Below are positions 1 through 6,414 of a DNA stretch of 9,524 nt, piece after piece. Positions within the stretch are counted from its first letter, which is position 1. Each line of letters opens with the position of its first letter. This DNA is from Gammaproteobacteria bacterium (lineage in GTDB: Bacteria > Pseudomonadota > Gammaproteobacteria > Pseudomonadales > Cellvibrionaceae): positions 1 through 9,524 of the forward strand of contig JAGKWO010000082.1 of assembly GCA_021151835.1 (NCBI GenBank). The letters are read 5' to 3'. Both the position numbers and the translations under genes were made by a program. The notes under the pieces were generated by a model. The model did no database searches, had not been told where the DNA came from, and saw only the letters and a list, made by a program, of their open reading frames with translations.

Positions 1-199
1 CGCGGAAGTAAAACGTTGCGTGGATATTTTCCGCGGCCAGATCGTGGATGTAACCAGCACGCTCTACACCATCCAGATTACCGGCGCGAGCGACAAGCTC
101 GATGCATTTCTGCAAGCCGTTGGCGATGCCGCGATCATTGAAGTCGTACGCACTGGTGTGTGTGGTATTTCGCGTGGTGAGAAAGTATTGAGTTTGTAA
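1..199 (+). CDS. ilvN: Acetolactate synthase small (regulatory) subunit, 3' end only
   Basis: The reading frame is open from base 2 and ends at TAA 197-199, giving the last 65 residues; the 5' part lies outside the window. The tail reads RCVDIFRGQIVDVTSTLYTI, then a KLDAFLQAV segment and ends TGVCGISRGEKVLSL. This closely resembles the C-terminal domain of IlvH/IlvN proteins (E. coli IlvH has FRGQIIDVT, KLDAF and GLSRGDK in the same order). The family protein is about 160 residues, so roughly the last 40% is present. The subunit binds the catalytic acetolactate synthase subunit, raises its activity and, through an N-terminal ACT domain not visible here, confers valine feedback inhibition. The first step of valine, leucine and isoleucine synthesis is involved. 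An intrinsic terminator follows 23 bases after the stop, so ilvC, about 7.2 kb downstream, is not co-transcribed by simple readthrough. The symbol could equally be ilvH. Confidence 0.93.
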   Translation, partial: AEVKRCVDIFRGQIVDVTSTLYTIQITGASDKLDAFLQAVGDAAIIEVVRTGVCGISRGEKVLSL

Positions 200-221
200 T
201 CCGGCGATTGCATAGCCTGAT

Positions 222-259
222 AAAAAAGCCGATGCTTGTAATTTGCATCGGCTTTTTTT
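222..259 (+). terminator. Intrinsic terminator after ilvN
   Basis: The arms GCCGATGC (228-235) and GCATCGGC (245-252) pair perfectly around a 9-nt loop. The stem is flanked by an A-run (222-227) and a T-run (253-259), which extend the pairing. This is a textbook rho-independent terminator, and its A-run could also let it act on transcripts from the opposite strand. Confidence 0.92.
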
Positions 260-326
260 CTGCCTTTTTAACCTGCCTTTTCGTGTAAATCGGACTTTTT
301 GTTATATAGGAAAAAAGTTGCCAGGG

Positions 327-358
327 TTGTCGTCTATTGCAGCGTGAAATGCTAGTAT
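327..358 (+). promoter_or_regulatory. Possible promoter of the DUF2167 gene
   Basis: An extended -10 like element TGCTAGTAT lies at 350-358 (hexamer TAGTAT at 353-358). The best upstream -35 like hexamer is TTGTCG at 327-332, with a 20-bp spacer that is longer than ideal, so the extended -10 would have to compensate. The element sits 62 bases before the ATG and after the ilvN terminator, in the only stretch where a promoter for this gene could be. An A/T-rich run (297-317) just upstream could act as an UP element. Assigned by eye only. Confidence 0.35.
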
Positions 359-420
359 CTCGCTGCGCTAAACAGATAACGAACAGGCGCTATCAATCTA
401 ATTAACATGGAAGCTTTCCT

Positions 421-1308
421 ATGAAATATCTATTAATTTCTTTCCTCGCATTGTTCAGCATTACCCTTTCTGCCCAGGAGGCTCCCGAAGCCGCCGCTGA
501 ACCGCAAATCAGTGCAGAAGAATTCTTGCAATCGTTAAAACCCCAATCCGGCAATATTACCCTTCCAAATAAAGTGGCAACTATCCAGTTAAAAGAAGGC
601 TTTCAATATTTATCGCCCGAAAGCACTGAAAAATTATTGGTTGATGCCTGGGGTAACCCACCGGGAAATGAAACCCTGGGGATGATTATTCCAGTGAGCG
701 TAAGCCCATTGGCAGAAAACGGCTGGGGCGTAGTGATTACGTACGATGAAGATGGTTATGTTAGCGACGAAGATGCGGACAGTATTGATTACTCGGAATT
801 ACTGAACGATATGAAAGAGGAATCCGCAACCGTTAACGAAGAGCGCAAGAAACAAGGCTATGGTTCTATGCTGCTGGTCGGTTGGGCTGAACCGCCACAC
901 TATGATAAAAACAGCCACAAATATTATTGGGCAAAAGAATTTTCTACCGATAACACCCAGGAAAATTCACTTAACTACAATATTCGTATCCTCGGGCGCA
1001 AAGGGGTATTGGTATTAAATGCGGTTGCCGGAATGAATCAAATTTCTACCGTGAAAGCGCAAATGCCTGAGTTGCTGGCCGTTACCGAATTTACCGAAGG
1101 TAATCGCTATCAGGATTTTAACGCGCAGACTGATCACGTTGCAGAATATGGTCTTGCTGCGCTGGTTGCGGGTGGTGTAGCGGCAAAAATGGGCTTCTTT
1201 GCCAAACTGGCGGCATTTTTTATTGCCTTCAAAAAACTCATTATTATCGGTGCGGTTGCTCTTGTCGGCTTTATTGGAAAACTGATAGGTCGCAAATCGC
1301 AAAATTAA
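421..1308 (+). CDS. DUF2167-family exported, C-terminally membrane-anchored protein
   Basis: This 295-residue protein has no known biochemical function. I assign it to the DUF2167 (COG4714) family from its overall pattern: a signal peptide, a central domain with a GWAEPPHYD motif (residues about 155-163) and a KYYWAKEF motif (about 167-174), a RILGRKGVLVLNAVAG strand region, and a hydrophobic C-terminal tail. Residues 1-18 form a short signal peptide (MKYLLISFLALFSITLSA, likely cleaved after an S-A pair). Residues 240-285 are Ala/Gly/Phe-rich and hydrophobic with scattered lysines, probably one or two membrane segments, followed by a basic end (GRKSQN). The bulk of the protein should therefore be outside the cytoplasmic membrane. 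A GGAAG ribosome site at 409-413 lies 7 nt before ATG 421. The gene stands alone between two terminators, so the neighbours give no functional hint. The family call is from memory of its motifs, not a search. Confidence 0.8.
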   Translation: MKYLLISFLALFSITLSAQEAPEAAAEPQISAEEFLQSLKPQSGNITLPNKVATIQLKEGFQYLSPESTEKLLVDAWGNPPGNETLGMIIPVSVSPLAENGWGVVITYDEDGYVSDEDADSIDYSELLNDMKEESATVNEERKKQGYGSMLLVGWAEPPHYDKNSHKYYWAKEFSTDNTQENSLNYNIRILGRKGVLVLNAVAGMNQISTVKAQMPELLAVTEFTEGNRYQDFNAQTDHVAEYGLAALVAGGVAAKMGFFAKLAAFFIAFKKLIIIGAVALVGFIGKLIGRKSQN

Positions 1309-1337
1309 TTCTTGCGTTAAACCGGGTTTTCGTTAAC

Positions 1338-1376
1338 AAAGGCCGCATCCTGGGGGATTCGGCCTTTATTGTTTTG
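1338..1376 (+). terminator. Intrinsic terminator after the DUF2167 gene
   Basis: AAAGGCCG (1338-1345) pairs with CGGCCTTT (1360-1367). An inner ATCC (1347-1350) pairs with GGAT (1355-1358) around the TGGG loop, with one C/T mismatch between the two stem parts. The T-rich tail TTTATTGTTTT runs from 1365 to about 1375 and enters the first copy of the tandem repeat that follows. Confidence 0.85.
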
Positions 1377-1398
1377 ACATAAATGTTTTGACATAAAT
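1371..1398 (+). repeat. Perfect 14-bp tandem duplication with two TTGACA hexamers at the start of the lipid operon
   Basis: The unit GTTTTGACATAAAT occurs twice without a gap or mismatch (1371-1384 and 1385-1398). Each copy contains a consensus -35 hexamer TTGACA (1374-1379 and 1388-1393), and the second copy supplies the AT of the start codon of the next gene (ATG 1397-1399). In the first copy the equivalent ATG (1383) is followed after one codon by TGA. No convincing -10 hexamer lies 16-18 bp downstream of either TTGACA, so promoter function is uncertain. Confidence 0.8.
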
Positions 1399-2161
1399 GG
1401 ATTGGTTGATGCGTGAATTTATTCTTAATTGCTCCGCATGGGAGATCGCCGTTGTCGGTTTGGCGTTTTTCGGTGGAATTTATTTATTCTTTGGCGCGGC
1501 CAATATTTTTATTACCCATCAGTTCTTGCCTGGATTGCATATTGGCAAACCATTGGACCCGCGCCCCCTGACCAAAGACCAATTGCAACGTGAATTATTA
1601 TGGTCCGCGAGTTCGATTGTGATTTTCGGTGTGGGTATGATTTTCCCGTGGGGATTTTTGCAATTGGGTTGGGCGAAGCTCGCAGTCGATCCCTCACCAT
1701 TACAAATTACGATTGAAATGATTGTGTTATTGATCTGGAATGAAATCCATTTTTATATCAATCACTGGCTGTTGCACACGCGTTGGCTGCGGCGTTTTCA
1801 TCTGCCTCACCATCGCTCCGTAGTAACAACCCCCTGGTCCACCTATTCGTTTCATCCGGTAGAGGCATTGATGTTAGGGAATGTCATTTTATTACCCATG
1901 CTGGTGCATGATTTTAGTGTGTATGCGCTTTTTTCTGTCCCTCTATTCAGTTTGCTTTTTAATAGTATTGGCCATTCCAATTACGATTGGAGTCCTGCGC
2001 GGCATACGGTATTCCACAACGCCAGCCGCCGCCATCATTTGCACCATGCCTGCTTCAATGGAAACTACGGCTTCATGTTTCCGTTTATGGATAAATTATT
2101 TAAAACGGCATTGCCGTTTGATGCGGCTGATAAACAAATCAATCGCTGGCGAGTTGATTAA
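1397..2161 (+). CDS. Sterol desaturase / fatty acid hydroxylase superfamily membrane protein
   Basis: This is an integral membrane di-iron oxygenase of 254 residues, typical for the superfamily that hydroxylates or desaturates lipids, sterols and carotenoids using O2. The histidine clusters that would hold the iron pair are present in order: H123-WLL-H127 (HX3H), H135-LP-HH139 (HXXHH), H193, H207 and H213-HL-HH217 (HXXHH). Hydrophobic stretches at about 17-40, 68-92, 103-122 and 155-190 fit several membrane passes. The start is uncertain: an in-frame TAA ends directly before ATG 1397, no Shine-Dalgarno sequence precedes it, and ATG 1409 (residue 5) is the only close alternative. It is the first gene of a tight + strand run, 5 nt before a second histidine-box desaturase and upstream of a ketosynthase. 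It therefore probably modifies an acyl chain made by, or fed to, that enzyme. The substrate is not deducible. Confidence 0.88.
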   Translation: MDWLMREFILNCSAWEIAVVGLAFFGGIYLFFGAANIFITHQFLPGLHIGKPLDPRPLTKDQLQRELLWSASSIVIFGVGMIFPWGFLQLGWAKLAVDPSPLQITIEMIVLLIWNEIHFYINHWLLHTRWLRRFHLPHHRSVVTTPWSTYSFHPVEALMLGNVILLPMLVHDFSVYALFSVPLFSLLFNSIGHSNYDWSPARHTVFHNASRRHHLHHACFNGNYGFMFPFMDKLFKTALPFDAADKQINRWRVD

Positions 2162-2166
2162 TATCC

Positions 2167-3030
2167 ATGCGCAACTGGCGGGATTGGCAAAGTATTTTTT
2201 ATTTATTGTTATTGCCCGTATTGGTTGTATGGCAATGGCAATCCGGTTTTAGTTGGCCGGTTTACCTTCTGGAATTATTCCTGACGCTGGGTGTGGGGGT
2301 GATACATCATAATCACACCCATAAACGCATTTGGAATTCGCGTTGGTTAAATCGTGTTACTGATTTATGGATTGGGCTGTTGCAAGGTCATCCCACATTT
2401 GTGTTTTATCCCGCGCATGTTGCCAATCATCATCGCCATAGGCATGGGGAAAAAGATGTTGCCCGCACCTATTGTTTTTCCTTCCCCGGTGCTCGCGGTG
2501 ATACCAATCACTTGTGGGGTTACTTGTTGCATCCTTTTCAAGCCACTTGTGTTTTATATCCGTTATTTATTTGCTGGATGAAACGGTTGTACCGTTTTCA
2601 GCGGCCCTATTTTTACTATGTAACCTTCCAGTATTTATTGGTCTTTTTGTTGTGGTCGTGTTTGGCATGGCTGGATTGGAAAAGCTGGCTGATATTTGTG
2701 CTGGTTCCCCAATTGCACGGGTTGCATTGGTTGCTGGCAACGAATTATTTGCAGCATGCCCATGCAGATGGCAGCGGTTCGACAATAAATTTTGCGCGCA
2801 ATTTTTATGGTTGGTTAAATCCATTGTTATTTAATATTGGTTTGCATACCGCCCACCATTATCACCCGCGTGTGCACTGGTCAGCATTGCCCTCGCTGCA
2901 TGAAAAATATCGCCTGTTAATCGATCCGCGCTTGAATGAGCGGGGATTGTTGCGCTATATGTGGCGTGTTTACTTTTTGGGATTGCTGCACCCGCGCTGG
3001 CGCAGCCGCTCGCTTCATCGTAAGGATTAA
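2167..3030 (+). CDS. Membrane fatty acid desaturase-family protein
   Basis: A 287-residue membrane protein with the three histidine boxes of the fatty acid desaturase family (PF00487 type): box 1 HHNHTH (residues 47-52, H48-X3-H52), box 2 H84-VAN-HH89, followed by a further H91/H93, and box 3 H227-TA-HH231 in GLHTAHHYHP. A conserved-looking NYLQHAHADG segment (193-202) lies before box 3. Hydrophobic stretches near 9-25, 30-46, 122-137, 150-168 and 173-190 fit a membrane enzyme with cytoplasmic iron-binding loops. Family members use O2 and electrons from a ferredoxin or cytochrome to introduce double bonds, or less often hydroxyl groups, into acyl chains. No fused electron carrier is present. 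The gene begins 5 nt after the hydroxylase-like gene and ends 3 nt before the ketosynthase. The ribosome site is weak (GGCGAG, about 13 nt upstream), so translational coupling to the preceding gene is likely. Confidence 0.88.
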   Translation: MRNWRDWQSIFYLLLLPVLVVWQWQSGFSWPVYLLELFLTLGVGVIHHNHTHKRIWNSRWLNRVTDLWIGLLQGHPTFVFYPAHVANHHRHRHGEKDVARTYCFSFPGARGDTNHLWGYLLHPFQATCVLYPLFICWMKRLYRFQRPYFYYVTFQYLLVFLLWSCLAWLDWKSWLIFVLVPQLHGLHWLLATNYLQHAHADGSGSTINFARNFYGWLNPLLFNIGLHTAHHYHPRVHWSALPSLHEKYRLLIDPRLNERGLLRYMWRVYFLGLLHPRWRSRSLHRKD

Positions 3031-3033
3031 TGT

Positions 3034-4908
3034 ATGCCTACCCGTTTTAATCGCGTTTATATCCAGGCTGCCGGTTATCACCTGCCCGGGGTACCTGTAA
3101 GCAATGAGGCAATGGATGATTACATCGCGCCTATCAACCGTATTTCGCTGCGGATAAAAAATAAAATCCTCGCTGAAAATGGTATTCAACAACGCTATTA
3201 CGCGATTGATAACAACGGAGCGACGATCATTTCTCACGCGCGCCTCGCGGCAAATGCTATTGAGGATTGTTTGCGGCGTACCAGCACCAGGTTGGAGGAT
3301 GTCAGTTTGCTCACGATGGGCTCTACCGGAAGCGATGCATTGATTCCGGGATTTGCGGCGATGGTGCAAGGTGAGTTGGGTGCACGGCCAATGGAGACGT
3401 TGTCGAGTTTGGGTGTTTGTGCGTCGGGTATTACTGCACTCAGTTATGCGGCACAGTCGATTGAATTGGGGGCGCATCAGCAAGCAGTAGTTGCCGCTGC
3501 CGAAATGCCCTCGCGCATTTTCAAGAAAAGCCGATTTGCTCCGCGCGGCTACCAAAGTGATTTTGATGCGCATTTTTTGCGCTGGATGTTATCCGATGGC
3601 GCTGGTGCATTATTGTTAACAGATAATTCGCAAGCAAAAAATGGCATACGGTTAAAAGTTAACTGGGTGCACCAAAAAAGTTTTGCAGGTGATTATCCGG
3701 TGTGTATGCAGCTTGGATTAACCGAAGATCGCAGTAAATCTTTTCTGGATTTTCCATCATCTAGTGAAGCCGAAGCGGAAGGTGCGCTGGCGCTGCGTCA
3801 GGATATTCGGTTGCTGCCCCATTTATTTGATGTGAGCATCCATGAATATGTAAGGCTGGTGCAAGAGGGATGGTTACATTCCAATGAGATTGATCATTTC
3901 CTCTGTCATTACTCTTCCAACCGTTTTATTCCCGTAGTAGAAGAATTATTGGCCAAAGCCGGTTTAACCATTCCTCGTGAGCGCTGGTACAGCAATTTAA
4001 CGACTCGTGGTAATACCGGTTCGGCCTCTATTTTTATTATGCTGGCAGAATTCCTCGAAACCCATACACTAAAGCCGGGCGAAAAAATATTTTGTTTTAT
4101 CCCTGAGTCCGGGCGCATGACGGCAGCCTATATGTTGCTGGAAGTTGAAGCCGCTGCTGCTGCATTAAAAACTGAGCCCGTTGTTGCTGTTCCGGTGAAG
4201 CAGGAAGTGCACATTGCGCCACCGCATGATCCGCAAACTGCTCCACAACATTTGCAACAATTATTGCAGTCGCTAGCGGGCGTGTGGCATGACTATCGTT
4301 CACAAGTCTGGCGCAGCCCGGTTATTCATAAATTGGTCAGCAATCAATTTACGGTAGATGATTATTGCCACTGGACTGCGCAGTGGGTGCCACAAGTGCG
4401 TGAAGGTAGCAAATGGATGCGCGAAGCTGTTGCCTCACTCTCCGGGGAATATTCCGAACTGGCAACGCTAATCAGTGCGCACGCTGGCGAGGAGCAAAAC
4501 GATTTCAATATTTTGTACGAAGATTATCTTAGTGCGGGCGGCACAGATGTGTTGGATAATTTGTGTCGCAATCCCGGTGGCGATGCATTAAATACTTATT
4601 TGCACGCATTGGCGGCAACTAAAAATCCGCTGGGCTTGTTGGGAGCGATCTATATTATTGAGGGCACAGGGCAGCGCATAGTGCCGGCATTGTTACCGCT
4701 ATTGCGCAAGCAGGTTAATTTGCCCGCAAGCGCATTTCGTTTCCTGGAATATCACGGTGCTAATGATGAACACCATTTAGTGCGCTGGTTATCGGCGGTC
4801 GAATTGGTATTGGCAAAAGATACGAAAGCGGCCAATGCAATCCTCGCTACTGCAAAACGCACTGCGCAGTTATATCTCATGCAGTTTGAACATATTCTGG
4901 ATGCGTAA
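3034..4908 (+). CDS. StlD/DarB-like ketosynthase III fused to a heme-oxygenase-like putative non-heme iron domain
   Basis: A 624-residue two-domain protein. Residues 1-373 form a FabH-like thiolase fold. The nucleophile Cys129 lies in LGVCASG, His292 in LCHYSSN and Asn327 in TRGNTGSAS, so the Cys-His-Asn triad for decarboxylating Claisen condensation is intact. The N-terminus (LPGVPVSNEAM, then ENGIQQRYYAID at 48-59) resembles the StlD/DarB ketosynthases that join two beta-ketoacyl units in stilbene and dialkylresorcinol synthesis. A Pro/Ala-rich linker covers about 374-405. Residues 406-624 are helical and look like the heme-oxygenase-like (TenA/CADD/UndA) fold, with H483-AG-E486-E487, then E543 in IIEGTGQ, then H574-X3-D578-X2-H581. 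This last HX3DX2H motif is typical of iron-binding oxidases of this fold. A usual first-helix histidine after the glutamate is not obvious, so full metal ligation is uncertain. AAGGA (3022-3026) lies 7 nt before the ATG. I do not know whether the fusion is common in the subfamily. Confidence 0.85.
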   Translation: MPTRFNRVYIQAAGYHLPGVPVSNEAMDDYIAPINRISLRIKNKILAENGIQQRYYAIDNNGATIISHARLAANAIEDCLRRTSTRLEDVSLLTMGSTGSDALIPGFAAMVQGELGARPMETLSSLGVCASGITALSYAAQSIELGAHQQAVVAAAEMPSRIFKKSRFAPRGYQSDFDAHFLRWMLSDGAGALLLTDNSQAKNGIRLKVNWVHQKSFAGDYPVCMQLGLTEDRSKSFLDFPSSSEAEAEGALALRQDIRLLPHLFDVSIHEYVRLVQEGWLHSNEIDHFLCHYSSNRFIPVVEELLAKAGLTIPRERWYSNLTTRGNTGSASIFIMLAEFLETHTLKPGEKIFCFIPESGRMTAAYMLLEVEAAAAALKTEPVVAVPVKQEVHIAPPHDPQTAPQHLQQLLQSLAGVWHDYRSQVWRSPVIHKLVSNQFTVDDYCHWTAQWVPQVREGSKWMREAVASLSGEYSELATLISAHAGEEQNDFNILYEDYLSAGGTDVLDNLCRNPGGDALNTYLHALAATKNPLGLLGAIYIIEGTGQRIVPALLPLLRKQVNLPASAFRFLEYHGANDEHHLVRWLSAVELVLAKDTKAANAILATAKRTAQLYLMQFEHILDA

Positions 4909-4924
4909 TCCCTGGTAATTATGT

Positions 4925-5851
4925 ATGGAAAAAACACCACAATTTCTAGCGCAGGAATTTGACCCGCGCGATCCCAATCCCTGGCTGGCATTGTATCTGG
5001 ATCAAAGTACTCCTTTGCCGGACCATGTCAAAAAAGCCTGGCTGGCCGATTCGGAAACACCATCGCGCCAGTTTTTGTTGCCATTTGTGCGACCAGTTGC
5101 ACGCACGTTAATTGTGCTGATTCAAATCTTGAAGATTGTTGTTCCGCGCAACTGGGCGGCATCAAAATTATTACACTGGATTCTCGCAACCGGTTTGAAA
5201 TATTGCGTACGCCCTGAAGCCAATTGGTTAGTGTTACGCCATTTCCATATGGGCGCGCAGATTCTGGAATTTATTGCCGCTAATTCACCGGTAAAAGTGG
5301 AAACGTCCCCGTTGACGCCGATGAATCTGGACGAGCTAAAAGATGAATTATTTTTAAAGCACGATTTAAACCTGTTTAACTTTGTCATTCGCTTGGGTCA
5401 AGCGCTGCGCGATGCCAACCAAAAACTGGTTCCGGTCGCACATCCGGATTTTAGTATGATCCGCGAACCGGACGTTACGCTTGAATCCATGCCGCGCGGG
5501 ATGCTGAATGGCATTGACCTGCAAACGGCCATTGAAATGTTCACCCCGACGTATCAATTATTCCTCACCGATAATGATTTCTGGCGTGCATCCAATTCAC
5601 TGCAACTGGATGAAACTATAGGTTTGTATGTGGCAACTATTTTGAACTCCCCGCAACATCTGGTGTTATTAAATAATAAACACCCGTTGGTGCCGATGAG
5701 CACATTGCGCGCTGGTTATCGTTTGGTGCTGCATGGGTTGTCGACGGAGATGTTGCATGCGCTGTTAATGGATTTGAAAAAGGCCCAGGCTGAACATCAC
5801 GCACCGGATTATGGCGTTAACCAATCTGTATCGGTTGCTACTGGCGAATGA
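4925..5851 (+). CDS. Uncharacterised 308-residue protein of the ketosynthase operon
   Basis: I do not recognise a characterised family. The protein has a polar N-terminus (DPRDPNPW at 13-20) and an amphipathic or hydrophobic part (about 51-95, including LIVLIQILKIVVP at 62-74) that may bind a membrane. A RHFHMGAQILEFIA segment (105-118) follows, then a mixed C-terminal half with LDELKDELFLKHDLNLFNF (135-153) and RLVLHGLSTEMLHALL (266-281). Histidines at 106, 108, 146, 270 and 278 are next to acidic residues but form no standard metal motif. There is no signal peptide. It may correspond to a domain of unknown function (possibly DUF6999; a weak recollection) seen beside similar ketosynthases. 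It starts 16 nt after the ketosynthase stop and overlaps mpg by 4 nt, so it is embedded in the operon. An accessory or enzymatic role in the same lipid-like pathway is inferred from position only. The Shine-Dalgarno sequence is poor (TGG 4913-4915). Confidence 0.75.
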   Translation: MEKTPQFLAQEFDPRDPNPWLALYLDQSTPLPDHVKKAWLADSETPSRQFLLPFVRPVARTLIVLIQILKIVVPRNWAASKLLHWILATGLKYCVRPEANWLVLRHFHMGAQILEFIAANSPVKVETSPLTPMNLDELKDELFLKHDLNLFNFVIRLGQALRDANQKLVPVAHPDFSMIREPDVTLESMPRGMLNGIDLQTAIEMFTPTYQLFLTDNDFWRASNSLQLDETIGLYVATILNSPQHLVLLNNKHPLVPMSTLRAGYRLVLHGLSTEMLHALLMDLKKAQAEHHAPDYGVNQSVSVATGE

Positions 5852-6414
5852 AAAATATTTTTTCCATCATCGATTTCTCCGCTGCTTCACATGAAGTGGC
5901 GCCGCAATTGATCGGTGCGCAGTTTTTTGTAAATGGTGTTGGTGGAATTATTGTTGAAGTGGAGGCCTATGATCAGGCGGAGCCCGCATCCCACACATTT
6001 TCCGGCCCCAGTGTGCGCAATGCTTCCATGTTTGGCCCGCCGGGGCGAGCCTATGTTTATCGTTCTTACGGCATTCATTGGTGCCTGAATTTTGTTTGCT
6101 CACCCGAGGGGCGCGGTGCCGGAATTTTAATCCGTGCGCTCCAGCCAACGCATGGCCTGGAAATTATGCGTGAACGGCGCGGCGTTGATGCTGAAAAATT
6201 ATTATGTTCCGGGCCGGGGCGTGTAGGGCAAGCGCTCGGGATTGTGCATGCGTTTAACGGGCGCTCCCTCGCGCAACAACCGTTTAAATTAGTGCCTGCA
6301 ATAGCGCCGGTAGATGTTGTGCATGGCCCGCGTATCGGGATATCCAAAGCGATGGATTTACCCTGGCGCTTTGGTTTGGCGGGCTCGCCCTTTGTCAGCA
6401 AACCGTTCCGTTAG
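5848..6414 (+). CDS. mpg: 3-methyladenine DNA glycosylase (AAG/MPG type)
   Basis: This 188-residue protein matches the monofunctional alkyladenine DNA glycosylase family (Pur_DNA_glyco), which flips out and excises 3-methyladenine and related damaged purines to start base excision repair. Aligned by eye with human AAG, the key residues are kept: Glu39 (general base) and Tyr41 in VEVEAY, His49 in PASHTF, then RN and MFGPPG, Tyr71 in AYVYRSYG and Asn81 in CLN. The C-terminal half has the usual CSGPGRVGQALGI (120-132) and PRIGISKA (161-168) motifs. Length is about normal for bacterial members. The ATG overlaps the TGA of the previous gene in an ATGA junction, and GGCGA directly before the start is a poor ribosome site, so translation is probably coupled. 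Functionally it does not belong to a lipid pathway. Its TAG overlaps the ilvY stop on the other strand. Confidence 0.93.
   Translation: MKNIFSIIDFSAASHEVAPQLIGAQFFVNGVGGIIVEVEAYDQAEPASHTFSGPSVRNASMFGPPGRAYVYRSYGIHWCLNFVCSPEGRGAGILIRALQPTHGLEIMRERRGVDAEKLLCSGPGRVGQALGIVHAFNGRSLAQQPFKLVPAIAPVDVVHGPRIGISKAMDLPWRFGLAGSPFVSKPFR

Noticed and set aside
407..424. Five-codon upstream frame (ATG 407 to TGA 424) overlapping the DUF2167 start
   Set aside because: It has no ribosome site of its own, and its bases are the Shine-Dalgarno region of the real gene; chance is the simplest explanation.
2917..3573. 218-codon open frame on the minus strand across the desaturase-ketosynthase junction
   Set aside because: It lies antisense to two well supported genes, shows no family motif and has a Cys/Arg/Thr-rich composition typical of a shadow frame.
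1397..5851. A classical dialkylresorcinol, flexirubin or aryl polyene cluster
   Set aside because: Only the ketosynthase resembles that pathway. No cyclase/aromatase, acyl carrier protein, ammonia lyase, dehydratase or ketoreductase is present in the window.
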